Shown: positions 11,963-24,472, counted from the stretch's first letter. The stretch is 51,489 bases of DNA from Silene noctiflora (GCA_009801015.1 VHZZ01001439.1:135761-187249); one strand, 5' to 3'. The notes: a model not told the origin generated them from the letters alone. Numbers and translations: made by a program.

Positions 11963-12887
11963 GGAGGGAGGGAGTAGATAGTCGCACAATTACGGCCTTC
12001 TCAAATAGGTTAAGCGAATAAAAAGTATAAATTTCTATTGATCCATCCCCAAACAGTTATTAACGCGGCCCGCTATGCCCAACCAAGACCAACTTGATCC
12101 CGGTGTCAACAGATGAGACCTGCCGACTCAAACCTCCCTCACCCAAGTCCAAGTCCAAGTCCATTGATTATTCAAATACTTTTAGAAATTGAACTCTGCA
12201 TATTCTCCACCGCTTTATTATAAAATTGAATTAAAACATTTTATCATCTCTTAGTTAAATTTATGGAAAAAAAAAAAAATTAGGGTCGTATGGTTCAAAA
12301 GGCCAAAATTGAAAGAAATAGAATCTTATACCATGAAGGTACGGACCTAAAATCTCATTTTAAGATTATTATTACACAGTAAATGAATGAAATTTGAAAC
12401 CTTCGAGGAGAAGTGTGTATGTGATTCCAAGGTGCTGGAATAAGTTATAATCCATTGGCGGGTCGGGTCGAGTTTGGGTCGGGATTGAGCATTAAATTAA
12501 GCCTCTGTATGCAGGCCAGGTCGGGTTAAACATGCGGGCCATTTTAATTGGCTCAACCCGTTCCGTGCGGGCTTAAATGGGCTTTCGGGCCAATTCGAGC
12601 TTAAATCTTTACGCACCTAAAGACTTCAGAAATCTTCAATATTGATTAATGAGATAGTTTTTTAGACAATTTTTTTAAAAGAATATGTTAGTTTACCAAG
12701 TATATCGTTAATATTAATAAGAAGCAAGACATGAAATAACTTTTAATTGTCGTCTCCAATCTCCATGACATCATACATACAAAATAGGTGCATAATTTTT
12801 AGATATGTTATGTACAGCAAATTGGTATCTTGATGGATGCACATAAAGTCTTGGACTACAAATTGATGTCATATATATTTTTCTTTA

Positions 12888-13058
12888 CACAAATTCTCAT
12901 TGAAGACGGGTCGGATCCCCTCTCACAAGGAGACAAGTGGGGGGCAAGGGGAAGGGCAAGTGGGGATCCATTTGGTTTCCCACTTGTCTCCTTGTGAGAG
13001 GGGATCCAACCCGTCTTCATTGAAGACGGATATGCCTCGTCTTCAATGAGACCAACTG
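12888..13058. mobile_element. Palindromic MITE with 9-bp target duplication
   Basis: Ends CACAAATTCTCATTGAAGACG and its inverted partner CAGTTGGTCTCATTGAAGAC. The inside is almost fully palindromic around a G-rich centre. It is flanked by perfect 9-bp repeats TTTTCTTTA at 12879-12887 and 13059-13067. The 9-bp duplication points to Mutator-like mobilisation. Same family as 27920-28115 and 36081-36264. It sits between the two halves of a GGGCC-type element and may be nested in it. Confidence 0.85.
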
Positions 13059-13505
13059 TTTTCTTTAAACTTAAAGTCGTTCACTTATCACCTTGATACT
13101 AGTAAACAAATTTCTCGATATCAATTACTTGATTAATTTTTTTTAATATGACTCATATCCATCTTTAAATTATACTTTACATTAGTGAAATTTGCACATG
13201 TTCGGGTCGGAACGGGCCAAAGTTCGGGCCTTAAGGTAGGCCTAAATCCGACCCAATTATATGAATTGGATAGTGGGTTTTTGGGCCTAAATTGAGGCCC
13301 AAGCCATAGAAAAAATCGGGCTGGGCTAGGTCGGGCTAGTGGACCTGGACCACTTGATCAACTCTACAGTGGCTATTTTATCTTTATTCCAAAATATCTC
13401 AACCAAACGTTGAAAATTTATTAAATCCATTTACACATTCAATTATTGATTTTTAAATCTTATCTAAATCGAGTGGATTTAAACTTTAAACCCCCATTAG
13501 TAGTA

Positions 13506-13596
13506 CTCCCTCCGTTCAACTTATATCACCCCATTTCAATATAATACACCTCACATATATTGAGAGAATGAGGTGATATAAGTTGAATGGAGGGAG
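13506..13596. mobile_element. Stowaway-like MITE, 91 bp
   Basis: Terminal inverted repeats CTCCCTCCGTTCAACTTATA and the inverse of TATAAGTTGAATGGAGGGAG, flanked by TA on both sides, as expected for Tc1/mariner-type insertion. Confidence 0.85.
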
Positions 13597-13599
13597 TAC

Positions 13600-13740
13600 T
13601 AAATAGGCACAGAATTAAATAAAAAAGGAAGGAAATAATACTAGGTACACATATATGAAATGAAGTATACTAAATAGGCACAGAGTTAAATAAAAAAGGA
13701 AGGAAATAATACTAGGCACACATATATGGAATGAGATGGA
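13600..13740. repeat. Tandem repeat, about 71 bp x 2
   Basis: Two adjacent copies starting TAAATAGGCACAGA at about 13600 and 13671 differ at only a few positions (for example TACAC versus CACAC). A recent local duplication with no coding content. Confidence 0.85.
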
Positions 13741-14224
13741 ATAATAAAAAATTGATGGAATTATATGTTTTTAAATAAAGCAACTACAAATTGTGCAAGT
13801 ACTAAAAAGTTGCAGTTTATAGACTATACGTCAGATGAAGTACATCTAATTGTGTACTTTTTAAATTCTATTATAAACTTTTTGAGCGTTGTTTTAAATA
13901 TTACGAGCTTTAGTATCATGTTTTTGATCACGTTCACTTCAAACGTTAAACTAAAAATATACAATATTGCTAAGAAATTATACATATAAATTCAAGTATA
14001 CTCTGAAAAAATGCATGTATAACTTTGAGAGATGATATTTCACTAAGTTAGTGAGAAATAATTTTACCATTTTAAGAAAAATGATATTAAAAGTAATAAA
14101 ATGACTATACAACGTATATGTATATAAAACGACTTATTAATAAAAATAAGCATGATCTACACTATTATGAAAATATATACTCCGTACCGAATAAAATAAT
14201 CATCCTCAATCACAATCAATAATA

Positions 14225-14482
14225 CTCCCTCCATTCAACCCCACACTACCACTTTCTTTTTGCACGTTTGTCAAGACGTGTTTTACGCGGTAAATATCGT
14301 TAGCTACGTATTAGCAAAAATTATAAAAGTTAGATATTTATAATATACTCGTAAAAACGAATCAAACAAGATCCCACATGAATATAATGTCATTTACGTA
14401 TTGAGAGAAAATTGAAGTCGAACACACACTTGTGAATAGTGTTAAAAATAGATAGTGGTAGTGTGGAGTTGAATGGAGAGAG
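14225..14482. mobile_element. Stowaway-like MITE, 258 bp
   Basis: Ends CTCCCTCCATTCAACCCCAC and the inverse of GTTGAATGGAGAGAG, flanked by TA dinucleotides (14223-14224 and 14483-14484). It lies about 350 bp upstream of the candidate gene X copy B promoter. Confidence 0.8.
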
Positions 14483-14833
14483 TAATAAGTTACGGAAAAC
14501 ACACCGTGTAAGACATTAACAAAAGTCATCGGAAAAATAGGGCGAAAAAAATCATTAAAGAACTTTTTCCCGCTCAGTTCAAATTTCATGGTTTCTCCGA
14601 AATCTCATCGAGAACTTAAAATATGGAATAGAATTATGCGCGAGCTCCGAATAAGTTCATGTAATTGTCTTTGCCGTCCCGATGTGAGTTATAACGGTTG
14701 TAAACGAGAATGTGTGATCATTTTTACTGTCCCACTTTGGAACATATTTCTTTCCACAATTTCAATTGGAATGAAATCCGTTCTGATCACATGAATCATG
14801 GGAGATTGGGGGATTTTTCAACATGAATCTGCC

Positions 14834-14921
14834 TTTAAATACCCCAAATCAAGAACCCTAATCTCAGGTTCACACCTCAGTGTCCTCACTATCTGCCGCT
14901 GCATCAATTTTATATGCAAAG
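14834..14921 (+). promoter_or_regulatory. Candidate promoter and 5'UTR exon of gene X copy B
   Basis: TTTAAATA at 14834-14841 is followed after about 25-30 bases by a pyrimidine-rich leader. An exon end CAAAG at 14921 sits on a GT donor followed by a T-rich intron start, which is the usual form of a plant 5'UTR intron. The corresponding part of copy A lies left of the window. A Stowaway-like MITE ends about 350 bp upstream. Confidence 0.45.
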
Positions 14922-15321
14922 GTTCAATTTTCCCCTCTTTTCTTTTATTTTATGTCCGATTGCATGTTTGTTCATCATAATTTCGAATTTTATTCTTGTA
15001 ATTCTATTATTTGTGTTTGTTGGGTTGCTTTGATCAAAGTTAATTGTGGGTTAATCATGTTTTGTGTTTATTTTTACTGTAATCTTAGAAAAAAAATTGG
15101 GTTTGAACCATAGTTACTATTTTCATGAGGATGAATTAATGGAGAAGTTGAATTGGGTTCATTGATTAGACTCATAAGAGTACTCCAATTGACTGATGCA
15201 TTTTACGACTCCGTCCGTCCCAATCATTTGTTTACTTTGAGAAATAGAACTGGGTTTTGATTGTACTCATAAAGGTACTCCAGTTGCATGGATGAATGAT
15301 GCAGAGTTGATTGAGACAATT

Positions 15322-15428
15322 TAATAATCCGCCCATCCCAATTATTTGTTTTATTTTTATTTTGTTTTTTCGTGTGTGGTATTTTAATTTTTAATCCAAG
15401 TTAAATAAATGATTGGGACGGGGGAGTA
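15322..15428. mobile_element. Stowaway-like MITE in copy B
   Basis: Counterpart of the 164-257 element, with left end CCGCCCATCCCAATTATTTG and right end AAATGATTGGGACGGGGGAG. A further related element lies at about 15711-15806, so this intron collected the family repeatedly. Confidence 0.65.
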
Positions 15429-15710
15429 GAGTACATTTCTGTGGGGTGTTAAAGATTTTACCATGCTAAAAATCGAAAGACTAAAATTCATTGTTTACAT
15501 TTGTTGGATTGATCGATTAGTAGAGTGGAAACCAGGGTAATTTAATTGGGATGAGGGGGATAGTACAATTCTGTGGGGGTGTCAATATGAGATAAATTTG
15601 GTTTTGAATCATAGTTGATTGTATTTTCACGAGGATGAATTAATGGAGAAATAGAATTAGGTTCATTGATTGGATTCATAAGGGTACTCCAATTGATCGA
15701 TGCAACTTAC

Positions 15711-15806
15711 GACTCCGTCTGTCCCAAGTATTTGATTTTTTTTTTTTAATTCCTTGTGAGTGGTATTTTAACCGAAGTCTATAAATTATTGGGACGGGGG
15801 AGTAGT
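15711..15806. mobile_element. Stowaway-like MITE, second in copy B intron
   Basis: Left end CCGTCTGTCCCAAGTATTTG and right end AAATTATTGGGACGGGGGAG form imperfect inverted termini around an AT-rich core. Same family as 15322-15428. The sequences after each copy (stretch beginning AGTA-ACATTT) are also similar, so part of the repetition may be local duplication rather than separate insertion. Confidence 0.55.
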
Positions 15807-16297
15807 ACATTTGTGTGTGGTGTTAAAATTTTACCATGATAAAGATCCAAACTTAGAAGAAGACTAAAATTCGTTCTATTTTTTTTATATGTTTGATAGT
15901 TGGATTGATCGATAAATAGAGTGGAAACAAAGGTACATTAATTGGGACGACGGAAATAGTACATTTCTGTAGGGGTGTAAAATTTTGACCATGATAAAAA
16001 TTGAAATTTGGGAAAGACTAAAATTTGATGTTTTCATATGTTGGATTGATTGCAAATAGAGTGGAAACAAGGGTACATGAAATTGTTGGTTTTTAGCAAT
16101 ATGATATGCTGGTTAGTGTTGGGCGATCTTGATCTATTTTGGGACTAAGGCTTTGCTGCTGTTGGTTATTAGGGTTGATAGAGCATTACATTTGTATTTA
16201 TTTAGTTAGTGTTAGAAAGGTATCACACGGCGGAAAAGCGATGTTTGCAAATTTGACTAGCTTAGACTTTGTCATATTGTCATGATTTCGTTATATT

Positions 16298-16336
16298 TTT
16301 TCGCGCGCGCGTGTGTGTCAGTGTGTGTGGTGGGTG
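16298..16336. repeat. CG/TG alternating microsatellite
   Basis: Run of CGCGCGCGCG followed by GTGTGTGT and GTGTGTGTGG. It lies in the copy B segment that partly recurs at 18810-18965; that second occurrence lacks the tract. Purine-pyrimidine alternation of this length can adopt Z-DNA; whether it does so here is unknown. Confidence 0.75.
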
Positions 16337-18988
16337 GGGATTCTGCTTCTTTTTCTGCATGACTTGTAGTCTCTAATTCAATATATAAAATGGCAGAAAG
16401 TCTCGTATTTGTAGTTTTATATAAATACGAGGGTTTCTCTCATGATACCAGTTATTCTCTAAACTCAAGGTACTTTCACTGTTAGATTCCTAGTTTTAAT
16501 TAGTCCTAACTAATGATGCAGGCTTCATGAAATTGGTTCTGGATCCATACTTCATTCGGATTCTAATATTGGTTCTCCTGGAATGTGTGCTTTATTGTTG
16601 AGCAAATCATCTCAGAGATTAAAAAACTCAACATTGCTCTTTACGTGGTCATCCAGGCTGCAAAACTGCCCATAGTAGAGTCCAGTTGTAGAAAACAGTC
16701 CGCTAGGTTCAAATGTAAGGCACTTGTCCCAGTATATTTCTTTACTATTGATGCAGCTAAATACATGCCATTAAGTTTGACGTGATGAGCATTTCCTATA
16801 TCCTATATTTACTGCGCTCTTGATTTGTTCATCTGATTTCTTTTTAATTGGCCTGTTTCCTCGAGACAATGTCATGGTTTGGATTTTTTGTTTTTGTTTT
16901 CAGTTTCCTGTTTCCTTATCTGCTACTTCTCTCACTGTACGCGTGAGTGCAATGTCAATATGTAGTGGCTATAATTTTGGTTACATGATGAAGATAATTT
17001 TTCTTTCCACTAGTCACAGTTGGTAAGGGCTATGCTTAAGTTCCAAAACAAATGGGTCTTTGTTCCCTTCACATATACTTTATGTGTATCTTGCTATTGT
17101 GTTCTTGCTTTTCTCCATTTGCATTGTTTTTCACCTTGCATTTCCATTTTCTTACAATGATTCATGTTAACCAACCCCAAATCATCTTGAGACAAAAGCT
17201 TTGTTGTTTAATTATCGCTGCATCCATTATGACAGATTGCAATTAAAGTCAAAAGTTCACTTTTATTTTATTTTTGATTTGGAATATGATAACAACATCA
17301 AAGCCTTAATCTCAAAATGATTTCATTTAGGGTCGGCCGACATGAATCATCCTTTAGAACCGTCCCCTAGTGATCGCACACCTCATAATGCGAGAATATA
17401 GAAAAAGAAAAGTGAAATACACATGGGGAGTGAAACATAATACAAAAGTCAAGTTGATCTTATAGGTTTGAAAATCAAAGCTCATTTATCTTTTATAAAA
17501 ACAGTGAATTTAAATCTAAAATACAAATTCAAACAATATTACGAAAATAGAATTAAAAATTAATGTTATGGAAAACCTTAAAAGGAAACAAAGAATTATT
17601 ATATAAGAAATTTTTAGGTAAAATGTTCAATAAATCTGAAAAGAAAACAAATAATGTTTTAAAAAAATTGCTTAATAAATTTTCTTCTCATTTTATATTG
17701 TGAAGTAACAGTTTTTGACGCACTTCAGAGGCAACTTTCATTATGCTTTTTATGGGAAAACAACTTTATGCTGAAGATAGGGAGGCTTTGAGGCATTAGA
17801 GTGTTGATTTATTTATTTTTATTTTTTTTCAAAAATTGCTTAATATTAAGAAATTATAAAAAAACGGGGTTCAATTGAAAGTACTACGTAGGATCGGAAA
17901 GTTGTCTCATCAAGCGGCTTTAAGTAAACATGTATAAATACAAAAACATTGGTACTTATAGCAAGCGGCGACTCATTCAATGATTTTGCTATAGTACCAA
18001 TTTTATTGTATTTTTTCAAAGAGGTAAAGTCGCTAAATTTTCTCTAAGTTCATTTTTTTTAATTTCTATTCATTTAAAAAATTAAAGTTGCTAAACAGTA
18101 CAAAGTCGCTAAGTCGGTGAGCGATTCAACGACTTTGAAACAAAACTGGAGAACAATCAAACCTATGCGGAGTGAGGACCCATTTTCGACCCGTACTTTC
18201 AAATGAATCTGATTTTTTCTTAATCTCGGAGCATTATTGTGAAAAAAAAAATCGCATTAGTTATCGCTCATCACTGCACTAGAGACAAGAATTCTAACGA
18301 CATTTACCTTATGCCTTAAAGGCTCCACCAGTTTGTTAAGTAAGGTGCGATCGACTATTTCCGGACAACTCATAATGCATGCTGCGTCAATAATTGTATC
18401 GAATGACTACTATTTCATAATAAAAAGAAGAGTAGTCAGTTTAGTGAGTCATGCAAATCCTTATTTGGAATGTCCCAGATGTTTGTGCCTAAAATGTTTG
18501 ACAAGATAAGATATATGACTAGGTCTTATGTATTTAACAGAAACGGGAGGCAAAGGATATAGGAACTAGGAAGACTGAAAACTGGTGTCTGAGAGTGTGC
18601 AAGAAGATAGAAAACTGCAGTTTATTAAGCAACAAGGTCGCTGAATTGTATATGAGATAGGATATTTAAGTTTGTTAATTCACATTTTTTATGACGTTAT
18701 GCTTATGATCTGTTAGCATACTACTCAAGATCACGTCAGGATGTTAGGTGATTTGTGCTGGTTTTGGTTGATTAACAATCTTTCTTATGTGTTAGTGCTT
18801 CTCTCCTAGTATCTGTTGTTTTTTAGCACGGGAAAGTGATTTGTGCAAATTTGACTAGCTTAAACGGTCATGCTTCAGTTATAGGTTTCGGTGGCGAGAG
18901 CTTCTGTTTCTTTTTCTGCTTGCCTTGAGTCTCTTATTTAATACATTTAATGGCAGAAAGCCATTGTCATTACCTGTTCAGAAGAATA

Positions 18989-19620
18989 TTAATATTTCTG
19001 CTTGCCTTGCATTTTACAATTGTAAGTTTTGAATTTCTTATGTGCAGTTTTTGATGTCCAAACAGATGATGAGGACTGCCCGACGGACCAGCCATTAGTT
19101 CTGTGCAGTTCGTCTGCCTTTCTTTTCTGATACTTCTTACGCATGAGGGAATCGTTTATTTGTATATCACACATCTGAAGGCCACTGAATTCTTGGGCAA
19201 CTTTTCCTCTCATTGCCTCTAGATTACCCATCATAGGGAACTGATAGGATTTAGCCATGGCTCGCCTTTGCGAAATTTGCCATAGCTTCTTAATGTCACT
19301 GTTTGTCAGTGGCTTTAGTAGACACAGCATGGCTTCTCCGATAAGAGCTTTAACAATGGTAGGTTGCTCATAACAATCGATGAAAACGTGGAGCTAGTCT
19401 GGAATGCATTCCCATCAGACATTGACCTTTTCTGAAGCAGAAAATACATTCCTCTTTTCTGATCTGTTTTTTTTTTTCATCCAGGTTAAACAGTGGCCTG
19501 TAGCCTGTAGGTACAACAGTACAAGGATATATTGATAACTTCAAGTTTATGCGTGCTTCATGTTTTGTTGGGAAAGTTCTTGAGAGAATCTTAGATGACA
19601 ATTACCGACTGCAACCGTTC
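18989..19620 (-). pseudogene. Inverted exon fragment of gene X inside copy B
   Basis: Minus-strand frame containing KPLTNSDIKKLWQI, QFPMMGNLEAMRGKVAQEF, YQKRKADEL and NGWSVGQSSSSVWT. It is the reverse complement, at about 90% identity, of the plus-strand exon at 22630-22920. One 45-nt stretch is identical between 19196-19240 and 22752-22796. A second minus-strand stretch at 19430-19601 may be upstream exon sequence, but I find no plus-strand partner for it. The fragment lies in an intron of copy B. Confidence 0.7.
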
Positions 19621-22600
19621 AAGCATAACATTAAAGTTGGTGAAAATTTTTGAAGATTTCGTTTAAGGTTTAGAGACATAGTTTTATGGAAAGAGCAAGG
19701 TGTCAAGTGAAACCCTTCCTGATATTTGAGACATTGGATTTTGTTCGGTTATATGACATTATATGGTATGGTTTTATTTTTCTTGCTTCAGTGGTTTTAG
19801 AGAACTTGTACATATTGTCTTCTGGAAGTTCTTCGGTTAAGTCAGTCGCACTTAATTATGTACTATCTATTTTGTGTCTTAGTGATTAGAAATAAGGTCG
19901 TGCGATGGAAAGCAGTTTATAGTTTTATACACGAACCTAGCATATATCATTAAATCGATTCCGAAACCATCTAGTTTCTTTTCAAACACTGGTTAGGGAG
20001 GGAACGATAGAGAACCAGAGGTGAGAATGACTACACATAGATAGAGGGAGTGCCTGAAGTTTATACCACAAACTTTATATTGAATTGGTTGTTCATTTCT
20101 GATTTGCATGGTAAAATAGGTATCTTCCTATTCTCACGGCTTAAAAAGTCAGTCTTGAAATAAGTTAGTTACAACATCAAGTTGCTTGTTCAATGGATAT
20201 AAATTTTTGTCTTGATGGCTTCCTCTGTGTGAAGAGAAAAGTACTTAAAAAGTTCTGGCTTAAAATGGGTTTTTAGTCTAAATGCATGCAATTAATGAAC
20301 TAATGAATGAATTCTTCAGGTACGCGGACCACATGCGTACATGGCTGCATAACTATTACAACTTTCCTTCTGTTGCAACCTCAGTAACCAACTAACCACG
20401 GCTTGAAGTCGACAATATGGTAAGTACTTTATTACTTCTTTTTCAGCTCTTATATTTGGAGCGTAAGTAATGGTTTGGTGAGACTTGAGAGGTCTAACTG
20501 GTAATATTTAGCATAGTGTTTTAGAAACACATCAAGCGACAAACGGTCTAGGTAGAAAACTAAAGGCGCATAGAAACACTATGCTCCTTTAGTCTATATT
20601 TAGGAACATTGCTTATTTTTTATCTGGAATTTTTTTCAACAGTTCACTTATCTAACATGGGAATGTTGAAACATAGAATCCAAGCAGATTTGTTAATATG
20701 GCTTTGTTGTTCTTGTTATTGCCACATTGGCCCTTTTTCGGACTAAATGGGCCTGTTATGTGCTCACTTTTCAGTTTCTCATAGCTTAACAATGCATTTT
20801 ACTCTGCATCTTAGATGTCCACATTGAAAAGGCAGTCTCTCAGGTTGCATCATTGTCCTTTAATTTTCTTTCTTGATTACCCCATAACTACAAAATCTAC
20901 AAGATTCATATGGCCTTCTTCGTTCAATTCAGTTTTCGGTCATGGTCACACATCATCGTGTCCTTTTCTGGAGTAATTAATATCTTGGTGTATATGGTAG
21001 ATTTCAAGAAATAGTATAATAATTATCCCATAACTACAAAATAATATAATAATTATCCTCTCATAACGTCATTGAATTGATTCCGGAAATCTCTCATGTT
21101 ATCCATTGGAAGCTAACCAGAGCTTCCCCCTAATTCTTTTCGCATACATATCTATAATCCATTCATCAGCATTGTTGCTCAACATAGATGTCACATCCTT
21201 TTTTTCTGCTTTCTTTCTTCTTCCTTTAGGCCTCTAGCAGCATGGAGACAGTTTCGTCAATGGGTATCTGTATACTGTGGAAAGTAACCTTGAGTCCTTG
21301 ATAGTTCAGCGACAGCGTCACTCTTGCTCAATGTATCAAGGTCAGTACCACTACATAATGTGTATATGTTTATCTTCTTGAATATTGCCTCATAGATGTA
21401 CTAAACTGATAACATTATTACTAATATTATTATTGTCCTTATTGTTACTGTATTGTTTTAGTAGTGTTCAACAAATGGTAGCATAATTTCAGGTAGTATG
21501 TGACTAAAAACCCTTACCTAGATCTATTATTCTTGTTTTTGTTGTTGCGTCGTTCTCTTTTTCAATACCTTTCGATTATCGAGCTCATGTAGTTGTGGTT
21601 CTTAAAGATAGTTGAGTGATAATAACTTTAGCTTGATAACTTTGGTTGGCTGGTGTTTTCTTTTCTCGAAAAGTCTATGTTAATCATGTTAACTGCTAGA
21701 ACATCTATGTTTATGCTGTTTGATGACTGTTTGAAGTTTAGAATGTTCCTAGCCTTGCAAGTTTTTATGTTAATGTCTTCCTAGTCTTACACTTGTTTCT
21801 GTATCTTGCTCTGCAAATGGTCCCGTGTATTTTGCTTTCTTACCCTGGAGTTTTACTGAGGTTAAACTAGAGGTTGGTTATTTTGGTGGTTTTGTAACGA
21901 TGGGTTTCTTGATTGGTCGAAGAAGGATTCTATATGTCGAGGGTCATTGGAGTTATTTTATTTCAGGTTTCTTTGTCTCGTTTCTCTCCATTCTGTAAAT
22001 CTTAATGATTTTCTGAGGTTTGGCTTGGTGGGTGGAGAAAATAACAAGGGACTAATGTTGTAGTGGAGTTGTTAAATTAAAGAAGTCAGATTCTTGGGTT
22101 TATCGCAGTCGGTATCAGGACACAGTTTGTGTATGGTATTGATATTTGTTTGAGTTCTATTCGGTACGAACTGCGAAGCAATCCAGAGTAGGTCAGGACT
22201 TCAATGGAATCCTTGGGATCCCTTTATTAATTTTTGATAAGTTTTCGCTTGAAATGTGATAGTTTTAGAAAACAGTTCCTTCCCTCCGACTTGGAACTGT
22301 GCTGCCCAGTATAAATCTATAATGAATATGAAGTTAGTTTTTCTTTTTTGGCGTAGTAACTACAAACTGTATCTTTTCCTTATCTTTGTGACGTTCATAT
22401 GTACAGTATAAAAAGACTTTCTGAAGAAACGGCATGGCTTGCACTTGGTCCTGGCTGCCATCAATTTGCCAGATATGTGGAAGAGGAAACCCAGCTTCCT
22501 GTTGTTGGTATGTTCCTTTCTCTATTTCCTCGAATTCCTGCACTGTCGATACTTCTTATGACTCGCTATAATTTCTTCCATTTTTTCCAGAAATTTGGGA

Positions 22601-23141
22601 CTATTATGATGAACCTACCAAGTTCCAATCAACCATTGTGAAAGCTCTTATGGGTGGAGCCATGCTGTGTCTAATAAAGCCATTGACAAACAGAGACATT
22701 AAGAAGTTATGGCAAATTCCGCAAAGGCGATTCATGGCTAAAACCTGTCAATTCCCTATGATGGGTAATCTAGAGGCAATGAGAGGAAAAGTTGCCAAAG
22801 AATTCAGTGGCCTTCAGATAAACGATTCCCTCATGCATAACAAGTATCAGAAAAGCAAGGCAAACGAACTGTACAGAACTAATGGCTGGTCCGTCGGACA
22901 GTCCTTGTCATCTGTTTGGACACCAGATGTAAAGCACAAAGTACTGAATGTTGTTGAGGATGTAGGCCTTTGGAGTAAGAACCTTGCAGTTTGTACTACT
23001 ATAGTCTTCGAATACTTGCCAAAAACACAATATGTTGTAAAACGGTCTTATGTGCAAACAATATTCGGAAAAATGAGGAATGAATATGATTTATTGTACT
23101 GTACCATACAAATATCAATGGTTCTATGCTAAAACAACCAT

Positions 23142-24472
23142 CTAAGAAGAAGGCGCGAACCGAGCTCGGAAAGAGGTCAAAAATTCTTCTCTATTGGGAA
23201 TATTTTGTTTCATAAAGGGGTGCCCTAAGAGCCCATCACTCCAAGAGTAAATCCCTGGAAATTTCTCCCTAGTTAGCACTTGTAACCCAACAGATTCTTG
23301 CAAAATTGGGATCCAAAAATATACCAATAATGCAACCAAGTCTAGATATCCAATTTTACTTCCACCAAGTAATCCTTTTCCCTCGATCTCCTTCTCAAAG
23401 ATCTTGAGCATCTCTTCGAGTTCTTCTGTCGCCTTTTTGACATCGTCCCCTCGACTCCATACCAACTTTCGCGTTGCTGGAAAGATCTGAAAAATGACAA
23501 CTAACCGTTTACGAGCTATCCAAAGTTCCATATTGACAAAAACAAATGTTAGATCTAGTTATTTTACGATCACATTAGTTTCAATGACCAGGGATAAAAC
23601 TAGGTTCAAATTCTATCTAGGGCCGAAACATCAATCTTAATTATTTCTTTTTTTTTTTTCCAGAAAGCAAGGCATGGTTAGCATGTTTTTAGGCCCGTCC
23701 CTGTCAAGGACTCCCTCTGTCTACGAATAACCTTGTATTTTGTTCTACACAAACTTTAAGGAACATAATATAGGCGTTGTTTGATTAATAACATATCATG
23801 TAAAATTAGTAGATTTTAGCTTAAATAGTAGTTTGACCAATCAATCTACTAATTTCACGTGTTTTGTTAATGGCATAAACAGATAGCATATTGGTTGGAA
23901 TCTACTGTTTTTGAATAACACGTATTCTTAATTCTGTTAATTTAATTTGATGGTCAAACTTGCTACTAAAATCTATCAACCGTTATCTGCTATCATAAAT
24001 CTGCTTCTGTCGTTTGTCAAACAGAGCCATAATCTTGAACCACAACGAACATAAAAATAAAATCCAATAATAAAAAGTCTTTTTTTTTTACAAACACCTC
24101 TAAAATAAGACTAACAAATTTATTTATCTAAAAAATGAATCAAATTAACAAAATAATAATCACCTTATCATCAATAAAACTAGCCCAAAACCGAGCCTGA
24201 GCTCGGTCATAAGGGTGACTAGGCAAGAGCGAGTTTTCCTTCCAAGTCTCATCGATATATTCCAAGATCACCAACGACTCGACGACAGGTTTACCATCAT
24301 GGACAAGGACCGGGATCTTCTTATAAACCGGGTTATATTTGATCAATAAATCGCTCTTATTCTTCAAATTTTCCTCGGTAATTTCGAAATCAACCCCCTT
24401 AAGTTTCAAAGCTAATTCAACTCTCCAACTAAATGGACTCCTCCACATTCTATGCACTTTCACTTCTCCCAT
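23142..24472 (-). CDS. Tau-class glutathione S-transferase (GST1), two exons
   Basis: Conjugates glutathione to electrophiles in the cytosol in stress and xenobiotic response (family knowledge). Exon 1 is 24164-24472 and exon 2 is 23142-23486, joined in phase 0 to give 217 residues; intron 677 bp with GT-AG. The start is the MGEVKV methionine; an upstream in-frame ATG follows a poly(A)-like tract and is unlikely. The N-terminal thioredoxin-like domain (residues 3-80) has the catalytic motif WRSPFSWR with Ser12, the cis-proline loop IPVL (53-56) and the glutathione-binding Glu65-Ser66. The helical C-terminal domain includes [14 protein letters not shown]-like TATATTT lies about 60 bp upstream on the minus strand. 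The last 27 bp are duplicated at 11936-11962. Looks intact. Confidence 0.93.
23773..24028. mobile_element. hAT-like MITE in GST1 intron
   Basis: Imperfect terminal inverted repeats GGCGTTGTTTGATTAA and GGCTCTGTTTGACAAA (right end inverted), typical of hAT-type miniature elements. Flanking 8-mers ATAATATA and ATAATCTT agree at 6 of 8, a decayed target duplication. AT-rich and non-coding. Confidence 0.65.

Larger units (their letters stand above)
11963..14580. other. Intergenic spacer between gene X copies
   Basis: No host gene found. It holds a G+C-rich GGGTCGGG/GGGCC-type repeat in two parts (12455-12600 and 13200-13375) that probably belong to one non-autonomous element, and four smaller elements or repeats listed separately. 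The stretch 13740-14200 is AT-rich with no recognisable feature. The open frame at 13765-13989 is AT-biased and looks like chance. Confidence 0.6.
14862..22974 (+). pseudogene. Partial unidentified gene X, copy B
   Basis: Starts with a plausible promoter and 5'UTR exon (TATA at 14834-14841, exon ending AAAG at 14921 before a GT donor). Later exon blocks are 16522-16677, about 22406-22507 and 22591-22974. The last two join in phase (one base plus two), giving an open frame containing WLALGPGCHQFARYVEEE, EIWDYYDEPTKF, KPLTNRDIKKLWQI, QFPMMGNLEAMRGK, NGWSVGQSLSSVWTPD and KVLNVVEDVG. The donor at 22975 (GTAAGAACC) has no acceptor partner, because the following 3' exons seen in copy A are deleted. 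The exon at 16522 carries stops relative to copy A. I read it as a truncated gene whose central exons are still open. The family is not recognised. Confidence 0.55.
15119..23171 (+). repeat. Tandem duplication unit, copy B
   Basis: Second copy of the unit that starts at position 1. The given start is only where copy A becomes visible, so the true left end lies between 11963 and 15119. It lacks the copia-like fossil of copy A and lacks the sequence equivalent to roughly 10450-11740 of A (3' exons). It also lacks the block matching about 660-1790 of A, replaced at 16180-16440 by a segment that recurs at 18810-18965. On the right it runs without a break into the intact GST gene at 23142. Confidence 0.85.

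Noticed and set aside
13765-13989. 74-residue open frame in the spacer
   Set aside because: AT-rich composition, hydrophobic low-complexity product, no promoter or homologue recognised; chance is likely.
14588-14794. 68-residue open frame upstream of gene X copy B
   Set aside because: It lies upstream of the TATA-like box and leader exon and shows no recognisable motif.
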